From Ophiodon elongatus (taxonomy: Eukaryota; Chordata; Actinopteri; Perciformes; Hexagrammidae): 64,000 bases of DNA. The stretch spans positions 581,001 to 645,000 of the forward strand of contig JACSYO010001861.1 of the NCBI GenBank assembly GCA_016806645.1, read 5' to 3'. The notes beneath the pieces were generated by a model. That model was not told the DNA's origin and searched no databases. It worked only from the letters and a program-made list of their open reading frames with translations. Position numbers and translations under genes: made by a program. Positions 23,881 to 35,265 of this stretch are shown one piece after another; the stretch's first letter is position 1, and the number at the start of each line of letters is the position of its first letter.

Positions 23881-24087
23881 TCTGTGTGGATTTTCCATGT
23901 TCTGCCCATGGCAGCGTGGGTTCTCTCCGGGTTCTCCGGCTTCCTCCCACAGTCCAAAGACATGCAGCTTTGGTTAATTCAGGATTTATTGCCCGTAGGT
24001 GTGAATGTGAGCGTGAATGGTTGTCTGTCTCTATGCGTCAACCATGCGATAGTCTGGCGACCTTTCCAGGGTGTGCCCTGCCTTCGC
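23880..24087 (+). mobile_element. Teleost SINE-like repeat fragment
   Basis: Reads through TCTGTGTGGATTTTCCATG, GCGTGGGTTCTCTCCGGG, CTCCGGCTTCCTCCCACAG, TCCAAAGACATGCAG and GTGTGAATGTGAGCGTGAATGG. This is a very abundant fish interspersed repeat whose 3' part is shared with LINE tails. The usual 5' head (GGCGGCACGGTGG type) is missing; the TA array abuts the break. No coding content. Confidence 0.75.
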
Positions 24088-24165
24088 AAAAAAAAATCTG
24101 AGTTAAATTCCTCATATGTGTATTCAAACTTTGCCAATAAATAAAATAAAGATTCTGATTCTGAT
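24088..24165 (+). mobile_element. LINE 3' tail joined to the preceding SINE-like repeat
   Basis: An A run at 24088-24096 leads into AAATTCCTCATATGTGTATTC and then AAAGATTCTGATTCTGAT. This is the same terminus as the copy at 18771, but in plus orientation. The SINE-like part stops at CTGCCTTCGC instead of its usual continuation, so the pair is either a chimera or a nested insertion. Confidence 0.6.
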
Positions 24166-25640
24166 GTAAATGTTGATTTTCAATGTATCCACATTAATCT
24201 GGACATACTAATTCACACATTAAATGTTCAGTAACATTAATTATGAACTAGCGTTCACAAACAGAATGTGTCACACCATGAAGATTTAGAGACTCAATAC
24301 AGCACAACTTCAACTTTAAGCACATAATTGTCTCAATGTGAGAATTACAAGTCTGGAGGGAAAGTATTTTATGAAAAGTCAGGATATTATTACAGCCCAA
24401 CTGGGGCCAGTAGTGATGCTAAGAGTCACCTGCCTGTGGCCTCAGTGGTACTTTACAGCACTTAGCCTGTATGACTGAGGTAACAACTATGACATCATTG
24501 TCTCCAGAAATGCTGGGGAGGTAAGGTGCCACACAGTTGCCAGACTTAATAGACCACATGAGTAGGAAATTACTTCATCCTCTCAGTTTTCGCACAGAGC
24601 CTGTTTACCGGTTTTACCCATGGGAGGTGGTCAGTGTGGGGCTGGCACATTCAAGACATTTCACATAAGTAAAGGACACCTCTAAGGTATTTTGTGAGCT
24701 CTCCCAGGTCTCTACACCTGTATTTTTGTTACAACACCTGGTTGCTATAGGAACTGTGCATGTGCTGTACATTAGGAAAATGCTTTGTATACACAGGGTT
24801 TTAAGAAACAGTTTTTCTTCATTGCATTAACTTTACATCACTCCTGCTCTGGCCCTCAGAAAATAATTCTACTCTTAGAAAAAAAATCTACATTTTTTTA
24901 TTATCCTTGCAAATTGTTATTATAATTAGGCATATCTTTATGATTATGAATATGGACACCAGCAGAGGCCTCTAAGAGGGGCACATTTGCACCACCAGCC
25001 TGCAGAGAAAAGAGCAAAGGTGTAATTGCACTGATATACAATGAGGATTTTAAAAACACTGGTGGCAAAGTTTTTTGTTTTTTTGTTAATTGTATAGTAC
25101 GCATATTGTATGTTGGTTATTCCAACTTTTGATGGTTATTTGCAGAAGCAAAACGGTATTTTAACATTTAGGCTTTTGGATTTTTTTTAAACATTATCAT
25201 CTTGTTTCCAGTAGAATACAAACGTATTGGAGTTGTTGGAGATTAAAATGTGTTTGACTGAGAAATTGAAATCAACGATCCTTTACTGTGTGACAAACTG
25301 AAGCTCACTCGTGTTGGCTTTGGCAGAGTGAAAACAGTAAATAATCTGTGTCTTCTTTCTAATGTCGTGAGATTTTTACAGTCCAAATAACTAACTATAA
25401 CATTGTCAGTATTTCTCATATACACAGCAAATTACAAGTGCATACACACATGTACAATGAATGACAACTGACTTATCGTACCGGCCCCATTATTCCTTTT
25501 CCTCAATCAAAACATTATAAAATAAATAAAATTGATTAAATAAAAACGGTAATACCTTAGGTCTGGTATCGTTCACGCATTAAAGACATTCACAGTCACC
25601 TCCTCACAGGACAGTTTGTCTTCCCAAGTATTTGTTGGTA
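24166..25640. other. Unannotated DNA
   Basis: AT-rich at both ends. The part from 24400 to 24640 is more complex and could be a weak conserved-element candidate. No gene recognised. Confidence 0.45.
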
Positions 25641-25649
25641 GAAAAGAGC

Positions 25650-26260
25650 TTTAGTAGGTTTTAGCGGCCTGAGTGTGCAGATCAGACTGCTTGTTTTTCT
25701 GGTTCCGGGCTGCCCATGGATTTTTTGATTTTTATCCTAGTAAGAAATAGGGGAGTTCAGCGGTTGGGCGGCATAGTTGTTTTCTGGCCTGTGGGTAGGC
25801 TTTAGGAGCTTGAAAGCCAGGGTGGTCTACAGGCCTAAAGCAATATAGCCTCTGATTTACTCACCAACCAGCACCCGCCTCACAAAGCCATTTGTGTTAC
25901 TTTATACATTTTCCGTTGATAAACTTAAATTCCATAAGATATGCTTTGGCCACGAGCCCAACGGCTGATACTGACCTTATACAAATGTGTTGCGTGGTTG
26001 GATGAGGTTCATGGAAGTGAGAATAAATAGCTTTCCCTTTTCATGATGAGACCTCTGTTCTTTCTCTCACGATAGCTCCCGGGAACAGTTGCTGTGTGGC
26101 CGTGAGGGCTTTTTAATCCTATCTGTGATTTTATTCCTTCAGAAATATTTGAATTTTCATCTGCTGTAAAAGAGCTTGTTTGGGTTCATTTAATCAAGAA
26201 AATAATCACAGTGGAACAGATAAGTCGTTTGGAAGAGTATCTGAAATCGGCAGGTTTTGA
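25650..26260. promoter_or_regulatory. Candidate conserved non-coding block
   Basis: A long repeat-free complex run. Its most suggestive core is 26095-26215, with GGCTTTTTAATCCTATCTGTG, TTTGAATTTTCATCTGCTG and CATTTAATCAAGAAAATAATC, typical of AT-rich enhancer elements. No coding potential. Role inferred. Confidence 0.32.
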
Positions 26261-27884
26261 AGTGCTCTGAGTCACTACAGTCACAAGTTATAGACAAATA
26301 AAGTCTCCACAGAACAGCTCACAAACACACACACCGACACACACTCTCCCATCCTTCACAAGTGCACATTCAGTGCACGCCCACTTTTAACCACCCAGTG
26401 GGAATGTGTTTTTCTAGATCATTTGAAGCCGGAATATTTGAGCTGCATGAGTCCTCTTATGAAGTTCTGCCAAGAGGGAGTGCAGAACTGCTGAGACCCT
26501 CAGACAACAACTCTAAAATTCCCAGAATTCAGCAGGGCCAAAAACACGGACTTTTGTTCCAGACAGTAATGCTGCACATACTGGTCAGACAAGGAGACGG
26601 TTTACGTCACAGAATGTGGCAGTGAGTAAACCTATTCTCTTTAAGGGGTCAACGGTTATTGTTTTTATTGTTCTTAGAATTTACATATCTTGTTTGCCCT
26701 TTCTGTCTTTGTTTTTTTTTACTTATTAGTCTTAAATATTGTAAACAAATCCTATGAAAAAAACTATTATGAAATTATCCTACTTGCAAGTAGAGTATAT
26801 TCTAGCCAAAGCCTGATCCAGCTTATTCCTCTGTGCCGTTGACTTCTGTTGTTGTCCAGGATTTCAAACACATCAATGAGCCACGCTGTTGCACAGGGTG
26901 ACATGTTCCTGTGTTGTAAATACTCACTGGTGCATCAATAAATACAATATTTACTCCTGTTTGAAAGCTGTTTGCTAAAAACTACAGTGCCCAGATGCTT
27001 TAGGAAATTCTTTAGCCTTTCTTGAAAATGAAAGTGTATTTTCATGACCATTTCTTTCAAGTTTACATCCTCAGTAGGAAAAAATGGCCTTGGGGTTCAG
27101 AGGAAGTCGGAATGTATTTAGAAATGGGGTAACATTGTTGTTTTTTGACATTTGATGATTTGTTTACACTAATCAAAATGCATAATATCACCAGCCTTAT
27201 CCTTTAATGAACACTTAAAAGTTATCTGTGTTTATTTGGCTATTTACCCACAATCAACCATAAACCATGAGTTCAGTAAGCTACGTGAATGAGCGCAAAG
27301 CCGTCCACTACTGGCTCAGATTGCTCAGATATTATGCTCTTAAAGAGGAAGACCTGCACTTATTCAGTGACTATTAGTGGGAACTCAAAATAATAAAATC
27401 TAATAAAACCAAAAAAATCACCATATCTTGTAGTTACAGATCAACAGAAAATCTCAGCCAAATTCCCCATTTTTTTTGTTAGTTTTAGCGTCTCTGTCTC
27501 ATAGGTTTCATGGTATATAAAAACATGTGTCTGTTTTTATGGAAGATGGTTGTAGTGGTCAGCATCATGGCTGCTGGTTTGGATCTTTGTCTGGCCAAGC
27601 ATCATTTAATTTCATCTCTCCTCAGTCTCTCATAGCAGACAACCCAATGAGCTCCCCAGATATAGCAAATAGACGGAGCAGTACCTACAAACCAGACCTG
27701 TTTCTTAGTGACCGTGTATAAAAACAATGCATATTTTTATTTCTGTAATGGAAATTCCACACCAATATTTGATATTTACAATCAATAAATGCACAGTATG
27801 CTGCCGTGTCACATATGCAAGAGATGAATGCACCTTTGTTCAGAATGACAGCTTTTTGAATTCCAAAACTGTGACTCCCTCATT
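26261..27884. other. Unannotated DNA
   Basis: Mixed composition. Short CA tract at 26325-26343. Nothing recognised. Confidence 0.5.
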
Positions 27885-28125
27885 AGTTTAGAGTATCATT
27901 TTTGCCACTTGTTCCCTTCTGTGCAATTAGAGTGCTCAAAGTGATTAAAAAACACTGGTGTAATGTCTCCTGTTTCAGGGCTGCCTTTATGCTGAACAGT
28001 AAATCTGTCTCGGCCATTGGTCCATTTAACCAGATAAGGAGTTATTCCAGGCCTCACACAAGTCTAATGTCAAAGCCACTAATGACTTTGCTGGCTTTCG
28101 GTGTTTTTGCATAGACATATCACAG
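27885..28125. promoter_or_regulatory. Candidate conserved non-coding block
   Basis: Complex repeat-free sequence with GTGCAATTAGAGTGCTC near 27921 and CTAATGTCAAAGCCACTAATG near 28064. A TTTCAG at about 27974 is acceptor-like but lacks an exon behind it. Role inferred. Confidence 0.25.
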
Positions 28126-28489
28126 GAAATAAACTGTTAAATGAGCCTGCACTGATATTTATAGGTTGGTATAGGTTGAAAATATTGTATTTGTATGGCT
28201 TGGACATATGTGACCCTCAATCATACATCTTTGAACATGAGAATTACTTTTTCCTGGAATTGATCACTTTATAGTATTTAGACTTCACTTTGGATGAACC
28301 CTAGGAAGTACAGTTTACTGTGTGGTACTGTATCATAGAGTAGGTCAGGTTTTAAAAAAGTGAATACATTTAGGACTGAGTTATTTTTCTCAGGTTTTTT
28401 AAGTTGTAAACTACATCTCTTGTGGCTTCTTGGCTGTTGACATTATCTGGCTTATCACAGTCTATTGTCCACTCTTGTTTATTTTTCTG
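28126..28489. other. Unannotated AT-rich DNA
   Basis: No signal recognised. Confidence 0.5.
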
Positions 28490-28700
28490 TCTTTGCACTT
28501 CATTGATATTGGTTGCCTGAGCCAAGATGCCTATTTTCCCATTCATCCTCCAGTCAGGAGATGGGAGAAGAGCAGCTGAACAGTGAAACAGTCCTGTTTG
28601 AAACCTGAGCTACATTTAAGCTGTCGCGCAATAAACCCTGAGCTGTAAAGTGAAAGCCTCCCATGTTGATGAGCAGTTAAAACATATGGGGTCCCAAATC
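28490..28700. promoter_or_regulatory. Candidate conserved non-coding block
   Basis: Complex repeat-free sequence, including GTCGCGCAATAAACCCTG near 28622, unusual for its CGCG in otherwise CpG-poor DNA. Role inferred. Confidence 0.25.
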
Positions 28701-28809
28701 TTTACCGTCAAACTGGCTTTGGTTCTAACCCAGCACTCGTAATACAAGAAAGGAGGAAAGATAAAAATTTATTTGCTGTAGTTGCAATTGTTTTCATTAT
28801 TGCTTCTGT

Positions 28810-29120
28810 TCATCATTGTAAAATTAGATGGGATTTGTGATTATCTTCTGGGCCTTTTCCACCACGTCCCTGAGTAAAAGCACAGAGAGATTGCATTGGG
28901 TTGTCATCTGGAAGTAAGCCATGGGAGTGTTTGAGGCTGAAATAGGCCTCGTCATTGTTTTTTTTTCCAAGGAGGCCTCCCTCACTGAAAAGTGCTTTTC
29001 TCAGCACCGACCTGTCTGGCTGCACTTCCTGTCCCTCAGCTCTGCCATTCACGTTGTTATTAGGCCCACCAAATGGCCCTGGTTCACCGGTGGTCTCTCC
29101 TAATAACTGCCACTGATGGA
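28810..29120. promoter_or_regulatory. Candidate conserved non-coding block
   Basis: Repeat-free complex sequence, open in both directions for 60-80 codons without a recognisable domain. Contains AATAGGCCTCGTCATTG and GTTGTTATTAGGCCCACC. Role inferred. Confidence 0.25.
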
Positions 29121-29667
29121 CGGGTCTCGCTGCTTGTGGCCTTGGGCTTCACAAGACATTCAGCAAGCAGGCCAAGCGCACTTCGGTGTAACATACACAA
29201 GAAAATGCTTAACTGCTGTAACACGAGCATGGAATGAAATAGATTGCAATGACTTAAAACACATCTAATTAAGAGAAAATATCGCAGGGCCACCAGTTGC
29301 TTTGGGATGCAGGGGTTGGTTTCCTAAACTGCTCTGTTGAGGGACGTCGGGTAAGAAAGGGTAATCTGATCTGCAGAGTTAATCTGGATAAGTAAAGACA
29401 TGTTTACACCACAAATGAGGTCTGAATATTCTCCAGTGCACTCTGCTGAATTAGAGTTTCAGTGGTATAATGACTTGTATATGCTTTTTAAATGTGATTT
29501 ACACGATTCTTCAAGCATGTAAAACTGACCTAAACAGAAATGTGATCTCGGTAATTTTAAGGGGAACAGACTGACTATTTGTGCAGCCTGTTCCAAATGA
29601 ACACCAGATATCATGAGTGTGCTAATGACAATAGTGATGACAGTGAAAATATTCATAATGATGGTCG

Positions 29668-29668
<1 letters not shown>
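29121..29668. other. Unannotated DNA
   Basis: Mixed composition, nothing recognised. Confidence 0.5.

Positions 29669-29707
<39 letters not shown>
29669..29707. repeat. (GAT)13 microsatellite
   Basis: A run of thirteen GAT units followed by degenerate GAT/GAC-like triplets. It produces an Asp-rich (or Met-rich) open frame that is not evidence of a gene. Confidence 0.97.
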
Positions 29708-30414
29708 AATGAAAGTGTCGACGATGCTGAAGATAGTGGTGATGACAATAATAATAATAAAGATAAAGATCTGTGTAAATATAACGTTATATTTCTATGC
29801 CCTCTAGTGATTAAAAACTGAGACCACCCAAACTCTCCTGAGCCTATTTAGAGTATTGGTGTACAGCTCAATACACACCGTTTACATATTCTGAGAAATC
29901 AAAAGCTTGACATGTCTGCATAAAAGTTAAGCTATGTTTGGACAATCACAGTTCGGGAGGGATTTAGCGAATGGTCAATTTACTGATTAATGGACTAATG
30001 AATATAGGTTTGTGAGTCCAAGCAGTCTCACAATATTTGCTCCAGCACTTCCAGGGTGTCATAATACATTTTATTGAATGTCTTTAGAACAAATCCCTAA
30101 ATTTCCCCCTAAGGGTTTTTAAGTCTCAATTTGCTGCTGGCCCTCACAGTTGCTCCCGTCTCCAATGCAACAACCCCCCACAATCTAAACAAGGATATTT
30201 GAGCAAACGAATAAACAAAATAAAACTCCTCTTTTTTTGGCATTTTCTATTTATAAAAACACATTCCTTGCAATATTAGCTATTATATGTCTATGAGAAG
30301 ACCTTGCTTAGAAATATGTTCTTAGGGGGTGGCAGGCTGAATTCCACATTTCCCATGGGTGCTCTGAATATGGCCGTCTCTGGCCAATGTGAGGGAAGGG
30401 GATAGGGAGGGAGA
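29708..30414. other. Unannotated DNA
   Basis: AT-rich with short A and T runs. Nothing recognised. Confidence 0.5.
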
Positions 30415-30720
30415 TATGAGTCTGCGGTACTCAAAAGTCCCTGCCTCGACCTCACAAACAGCCCAGGCTCATTCCACTCCTGGCAAGAGCTTCAACTCTG
30501 TTGCTCTGTTTCCCCTCCGGTGACCGTGAAGTGCTGGCGGGAAGATTCGGCACAACATGAACCCTGCTGGCTTCTGGACCAAATTTATAATGCAGCAATT
30601 CAGGTTGTGGCCACTGGGTTGTAGTTTTTTCTCGTTGACGGCTATATACACTTAATCAGCCAGACTTAATCACTTTATTGTAGCGCTGCTGCTGCAGGAA
30701 CTGAAAGATGTTGACAGTAA
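30415..30720. promoter_or_regulatory. Candidate conserved non-coding block
   Basis: Complex repeat-free DNA with ACCAAATTTATAATGCAGC near 30579 and CACTTAATCAGCCAGACTTAATC near 30650. Role inferred. Confidence 0.27.
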
Positions 30721-31879
30721 CATGTCTGGCCTCTCCAGTGAGGGTATTTCCTGTTTTCCACAAATCTTTAGTTCATAATCCAACCAGCCCAACCTGCTGT
30801 TTAAACCCATGTTACCATTCGTACAGAAAGGTCACCTTGAAAATTCTCTGTCGTCAGGTTTGAGGACTCTTAGGATGTCAGAGCATAACATTGTGACACT
30901 TTTGTCCTCGGTCTGTCTTTTCATGTTTACTGAAATACTCTCCAATTCTAGTATTGTTCTTATTGAACTCAAGTTTAAGCACCTTAGAGACTGAAATTAA
31001 AAGTCACTTTGCGGATTGGAATTCTTTTTGTTTGTTGAGCTTAGTTCAAATGTTTGTCAAGTTTCAGTTCATGTTTTTTTTTTTACTTGAGTCACTATTC
31101 AGATGCAGGTGACTGCATCACCTTTGATGAAACGTTCTGCACGGATTCTAAGTCTTTTGTTCAGTAACACATTCAGTAAAATCATGATTTTTTTCTGTGG
31201 CTTTTAACAAGGAAGTAACATACTGTGTATCACGGCTGAGCTGACAACGATGCTCTCGGTAACCAGTGAGGGGAGCTCAACTATTAAAAGCTACTTTTTA
31301 ACAAAAATAATCGGAAGATTCTGTACAGTCAGTTCATTTTCAGTTTGGTGGTAAAGATCTATGTGTACATCCACTAAACACAGTACCTTTTCAAAGCAAA
31401 GTTATAAAAGTGATTTTCAGCACTTTAAATGGTTAAATACAGCATACTTGTATTCTATTTTCAAGATCATATATAGGCAGGCCCTCATGGATTATGTAAA
31501 ACAATAAGCTGTTTCTTACCTGTTTTATTCTTTAAATAAGAAATATCCATTAAATAAAAAAAAATAAAAATTACACTATATCAATGGAAGACGTTTCTAC
31601 TGACTGCATATTGAACAATCCTAAGTGGGGTTTCAACCCTGGTTTAGCTGGTAAGAATCAAACATTCAAGCCAGCTCTTTAAGATATAGATATAAAAAGA
31701 CACCGACCTCTCATATTAAGTTGATGGATGGTCAATAACAATATTGGTTATGAGTCCAGTCAGTTCTCCCCTGTTTTGTGACTTAGAAAAAGCAAATACA
31801 AATTCTGAAATGAGCAAGGGGAGGGTTAGGGGGAGACAACCCTCTAACAACAATCATGTGACCAAACGCCCCAAGGTAT
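30721..31879. other. Unannotated AT-rich DNA
   Basis: No gene or repeat family recognised. Confidence 0.5.
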
Positions 31880-31965
31880 TTTGGGTTTGACGTCTAGACG
31901 ATAGCGCTAAAAAGGCCCATTAATCACAGCAGGCTGCTGGATTCAGAGCTAGACATTCAAAACCA
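31880..31965. promoter_or_regulatory. Short candidate conserved block
   Basis: GACGATAGCGCTAAAAAGGC followed by CCATTAATCACAGCAGGCTG: CpG-bearing, repeat-free, with a TAATC core. Role inferred. Confidence 0.22.
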
Positions 31966-32037
31966 GAGATACACAAATGGATATTCCAACTCGTCATATA
32001 ATGACGCTTGGTCGGTGGCCCAATAAGCTTCAAAGTA

Positions 32038-32170
32038 TGATTCAATTCAATTCAGTTTATTTTATTTTGTAGCCCAAAATCAGAAATCACAAATTTGCTT
32101 CAGAAGGCTTTACAATCTGTACACATAGCACATCCTCTGTCGTGATGGTCTTGCCCCTTTAAAATAGAAG
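32038..32170 (-). mobile_element. LINE 3'-end fragment with ATTGAA-type tail
   Basis: The left edge TTCAATTCAATTCAGTTTAT runs into TAGCCCAAAATCAGAAATCAC and GGCTTTACAATCTGTACACATAG. I recognise this as the reverse complement of a high-copy fish retrotransposon 3' UTR. Short, 5'-truncated and non-coding. Confidence 0.65.
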
Positions 32171-33394
32171 ATTTTCAGAAGTTAGCACAACAATGAACAT
32201 TAAAAATCTCACAAAACAAAAATCTGTTTTCTTTCTTAAGAGTGGCGCCAGCTACCTGCTGTCATTTCTTACGAACATAAATTAAGATTAAGAAGATAAA
32301 GATTTAATTCACATAAAATCTATCTTCTCAGCTGTTATGATAATAAGTATAAGTTGCATGATATTTTGAGTGTAATGTTGTTTTTCCTGATTTTGTATTT
32401 GAGTTGCTCCAAAATTAACAAAATAAATAACACAAACTAAAACCCCCCCAAAGAAATTCAGGATTTAGAGTTTTGAAACTTGAATTTTCCTTTTAAGAGA
32501 TGCTTTAACTAAAACCACATTGTATATGCACAATAAAGAAATAATACATATGAGTTTGCTCTGTTGAATCTTTCTCATTTATCTTTTAAGCATGAAGCTG
32601 TGAATTGGTGTAAAAGTTGACTGTCGTAAAAGTCCTTATCAGAGGGAAGCATGTTGAGGGCACACGGCGACTGAGGCTCATAAAAACTCAGCTGCACTTG
32701 ACATTTTGTTCCTCAACGCATGAGGATGAGACAAGAATTAGAGAGTCAGCAATATGACCTCATACACACAAACACGGACATGCACACGACAATCACATTC
32801 CACAACACTGCGGACCATTTGTGGCTACTTGATGCATGTGTAAGACAATAAAAAGAACATCCTTTTATACTCCTCCTGCCGTACTGCGAAGAGACCTGGG
32901 GGAGGTGAGAAGGGGGAAGGGACATGCTTTCCTGTGTTTTGCTGAGTTCAGATTACTGTCATGATTAAGTCAAATGAGCAAGGGAGGATTTACAGTCCCC
33001 ATGTGTGGGAAGATAAGGCGAGAGGAGTCACTGTGACTGACAGCACATGCCTGGGAGGGAACATAACCCACCTGATGAAGAGAGGTTTTTCAACTTTTAT
33101 AATCTCTCCCTCTCCCTTCATCACATTTATCATCCTTTGCTCTCTCTTTCTACACCAGTTGACTGCCTACTAATAGTTAAACAAATAAAAAAGCCTCCAG
33201 CGATATGCAAAGCTTGCCTTTAAAACAAAACATCAGCCAAGCCACCACCTCCCTTGTCTTCACTCCTAGCCTATCTGTCTGTTACTCACCTTTCTTAGTC
33301 ACTCGCAACCTCAGTGTCCCCCTTCCCAGTGTAACAGTGCTGTTTCTGTGTCCACCCCCCCCCAATCCCCTTAAACACAAACCCTCCACTCTCC
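32171..33394. other. Unannotated DNA
   Basis: AT-rich to about 32600, then mixed. A C run lies at 33353-33363. No gene recognised. Confidence 0.5.
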
Positions 33395-33560
33395 CCTTTC
33401 CTGAGTCTGAAATAAATCAATGCTGGTTGGAGCTCAGTTGTAATAAATCAGGCCCTGTCCTGGACTGGAGCCTGCCCAGTCATCCTGTCACTGCCTGGCC
33501 TTCACTCAGGATTAATTAAAGGCCTGATATAAAGCCCAGATGTGCAGGAGCAAGGGAGCC
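33395..33560. promoter_or_regulatory. Candidate conserved non-coding block
   Basis: AAATAAATCAATGCTGGTTGG, TGTAATAAATCAGGCCCTG and AGGATTAATTAAAGGCCTGA lie within 150 bases: two near-identical AATAAATCA cores and one paired TAAT motif. Repeat-free. Role inferred. Confidence 0.3.
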
Positions 33561-33584
33561 CTGAACCCCTTTGAGCAGCTTTAG

Positions 33585-33607
33585 TCTCTCTCTCTCTCTC
33601 TCTCTCT
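33585..33607. repeat. (TC)n microsatellite
   Basis: Pure TC run followed by a short CA tract. Confidence 0.95.
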
Positions 33608-35084
33608 GCACACACACATGCACATATACATAAACTGTGAATCAACATGTGCACACACAAGGTAACCAAGGGGAGCATGCAGGCACACTGCCAGTTACAC
33701 ATGGAGACAAGTGGCAACAAGGGTCTCCACATGTGTCCATGTCTTCCTTGTAATTGTCACATGGTCATATTGCACTCATCATGCCCACTGTACTCCTCAT
33801 GTCCTCGCTGTCAGAAAGTCCCCCTCTGTGATATTCCTACATAAAGTGAGTAGAGGCGGGGATAGAGGTGGGACCACAGCAGATGCATTTGCTGTAGTCT
33901 GCATCTGTCCGAAGCATCTTAATGCGGGAGAATGAAGAGAACCATGGTGCAGTAAACATATTTCAAAGGGTCAGTAGGAGATCCGTGTGATAGTTATGGA
34001 AGTTAAAGTCACTATTATTTTCCACATAGACAATGATTGGTGATCTGCATTTGGAGCTCTTACGAAGCTTTAATGAAAGTTTCCTCGTTTAATCATCGGT
34101 TCAAAAGATGAGCAACCAATCTGCATGTTTCTTTGAGAAAAAAAGAAAAAGAAGAAAAGGTACAAGCTCCTCTATTTAATCTGAGAAGGCAAGCCAACCC
34201 CAACAGAGCATTTTAGTAAAAAAACAAGCTTGACATTCTGTTGTGTGTTTTTCCTAATGGTTGGCAGACATCAAACATAATGTTTTGTAGAAACCAACAA
34301 AACATTCAGCAGTTGAAATTATTGGAAATCGGGTCAATTTTTCACTTGACTCATCAAGTATGCAGTTCTGTTTTTTTCAAAATGAAACAAAGAAGTATTT
34401 TGAATGTTCTACAGCTCTGATATGCATTTCTGACTGGTTTCTTCTACATAGCAATAGTATTGCATTATATTATTATATAGCAGTATTTTGAACCATCCTT
34501 CATACCAAACTGACAAAAAAAACAGGATTTCTCAGAAACTAACTTTAAATAATTAAAACTGTCAACTGTGTCACAAAGCTATATATACTTGTAGCATCGT
34601 TAAACTATTCAATATTTAACGTTATTGAATATTTAGGTAAAGAAAATGCTCACATGTGAATGTTATTGTAAAAAACATCCCTCCTCCCGCCTTCCTCCTA
34701 ATAACTCTATTGTATCAAGCCTCTAGCAAAGTTTCTAAAGTAGCAAAATTACGTATTTGCACTTATTTACTTAAATATACTTGTACTGGCACAAATGGTA
34801 CAAATGTTGAAGGCTGAGTTTAAAACTCATTCTAACTTGGCAATGGCAATGCCTAATTGTGGTTCCAACCTTTCTGACTTTTCTTGTCTTTATAGGTCCC
34901 TTGGTGGGGGTTGGCAGGCTGGTGTTGCTGCAGGGCGGAGGGGGTAGTTCTGACTTGTGAGGTCAAGGGTTGCAAGGCATACTTTATTGCATGATGACTG
35001 AGAGGGGGATTAGATGAGTAAGATATCACTCTGTTTTCTGGTCACGGCTGAGTGAGGTTAACTCACAGTGGCCCTGAGGCCTGG
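33608..35084. other. Unannotated DNA
   Basis: AT-rich between about 34000 and 34850. An acceptor-like CTTGTCTTTATAG ends at 34895 with no exon-like sequence behind it. Nothing else recognised. Confidence 0.5.
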
Positions 35085-35265
35085 ACTCAGAGGAAAGGGG
35101 GGTGGGGGAGAGGGGGGTGAGAGAGGGTATCGCGAGGGCAGGGGTGGCTCAGGGGACTATTGGGCTGATTTCTGATAGCCGCAGAGCGGTTTGGCCTTCC
35201 CGTTCTACGGCAAATGCTCACACAGGAAATTAGAGGTCTGGGCTTCCCTTTTTCACACGAGCTCC
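35085..35265. promoter_or_regulatory. Candidate conserved non-coding block
   Basis: After a G-rich purine patch comes complex, CpG-containing sequence (GATAGCCGCAGAGCGG, CCCGTTCTACGGCAAATGC). Repeat-free and not convincingly coding. Role inferred. Confidence 0.25.

Noticed and set aside
23623..24101. Several overlapping Tyr-Ile frames on both strands
   Set aside because: Translations of the (TA)n array and adjoining SINE-like repeat.
29579..29821. Asp-rich acidic reading frame
   Set aside because: Derived from the (GAT)13 microsatellite and degenerate neighbours; the other frame is poly-Met. No start context or homologous family.
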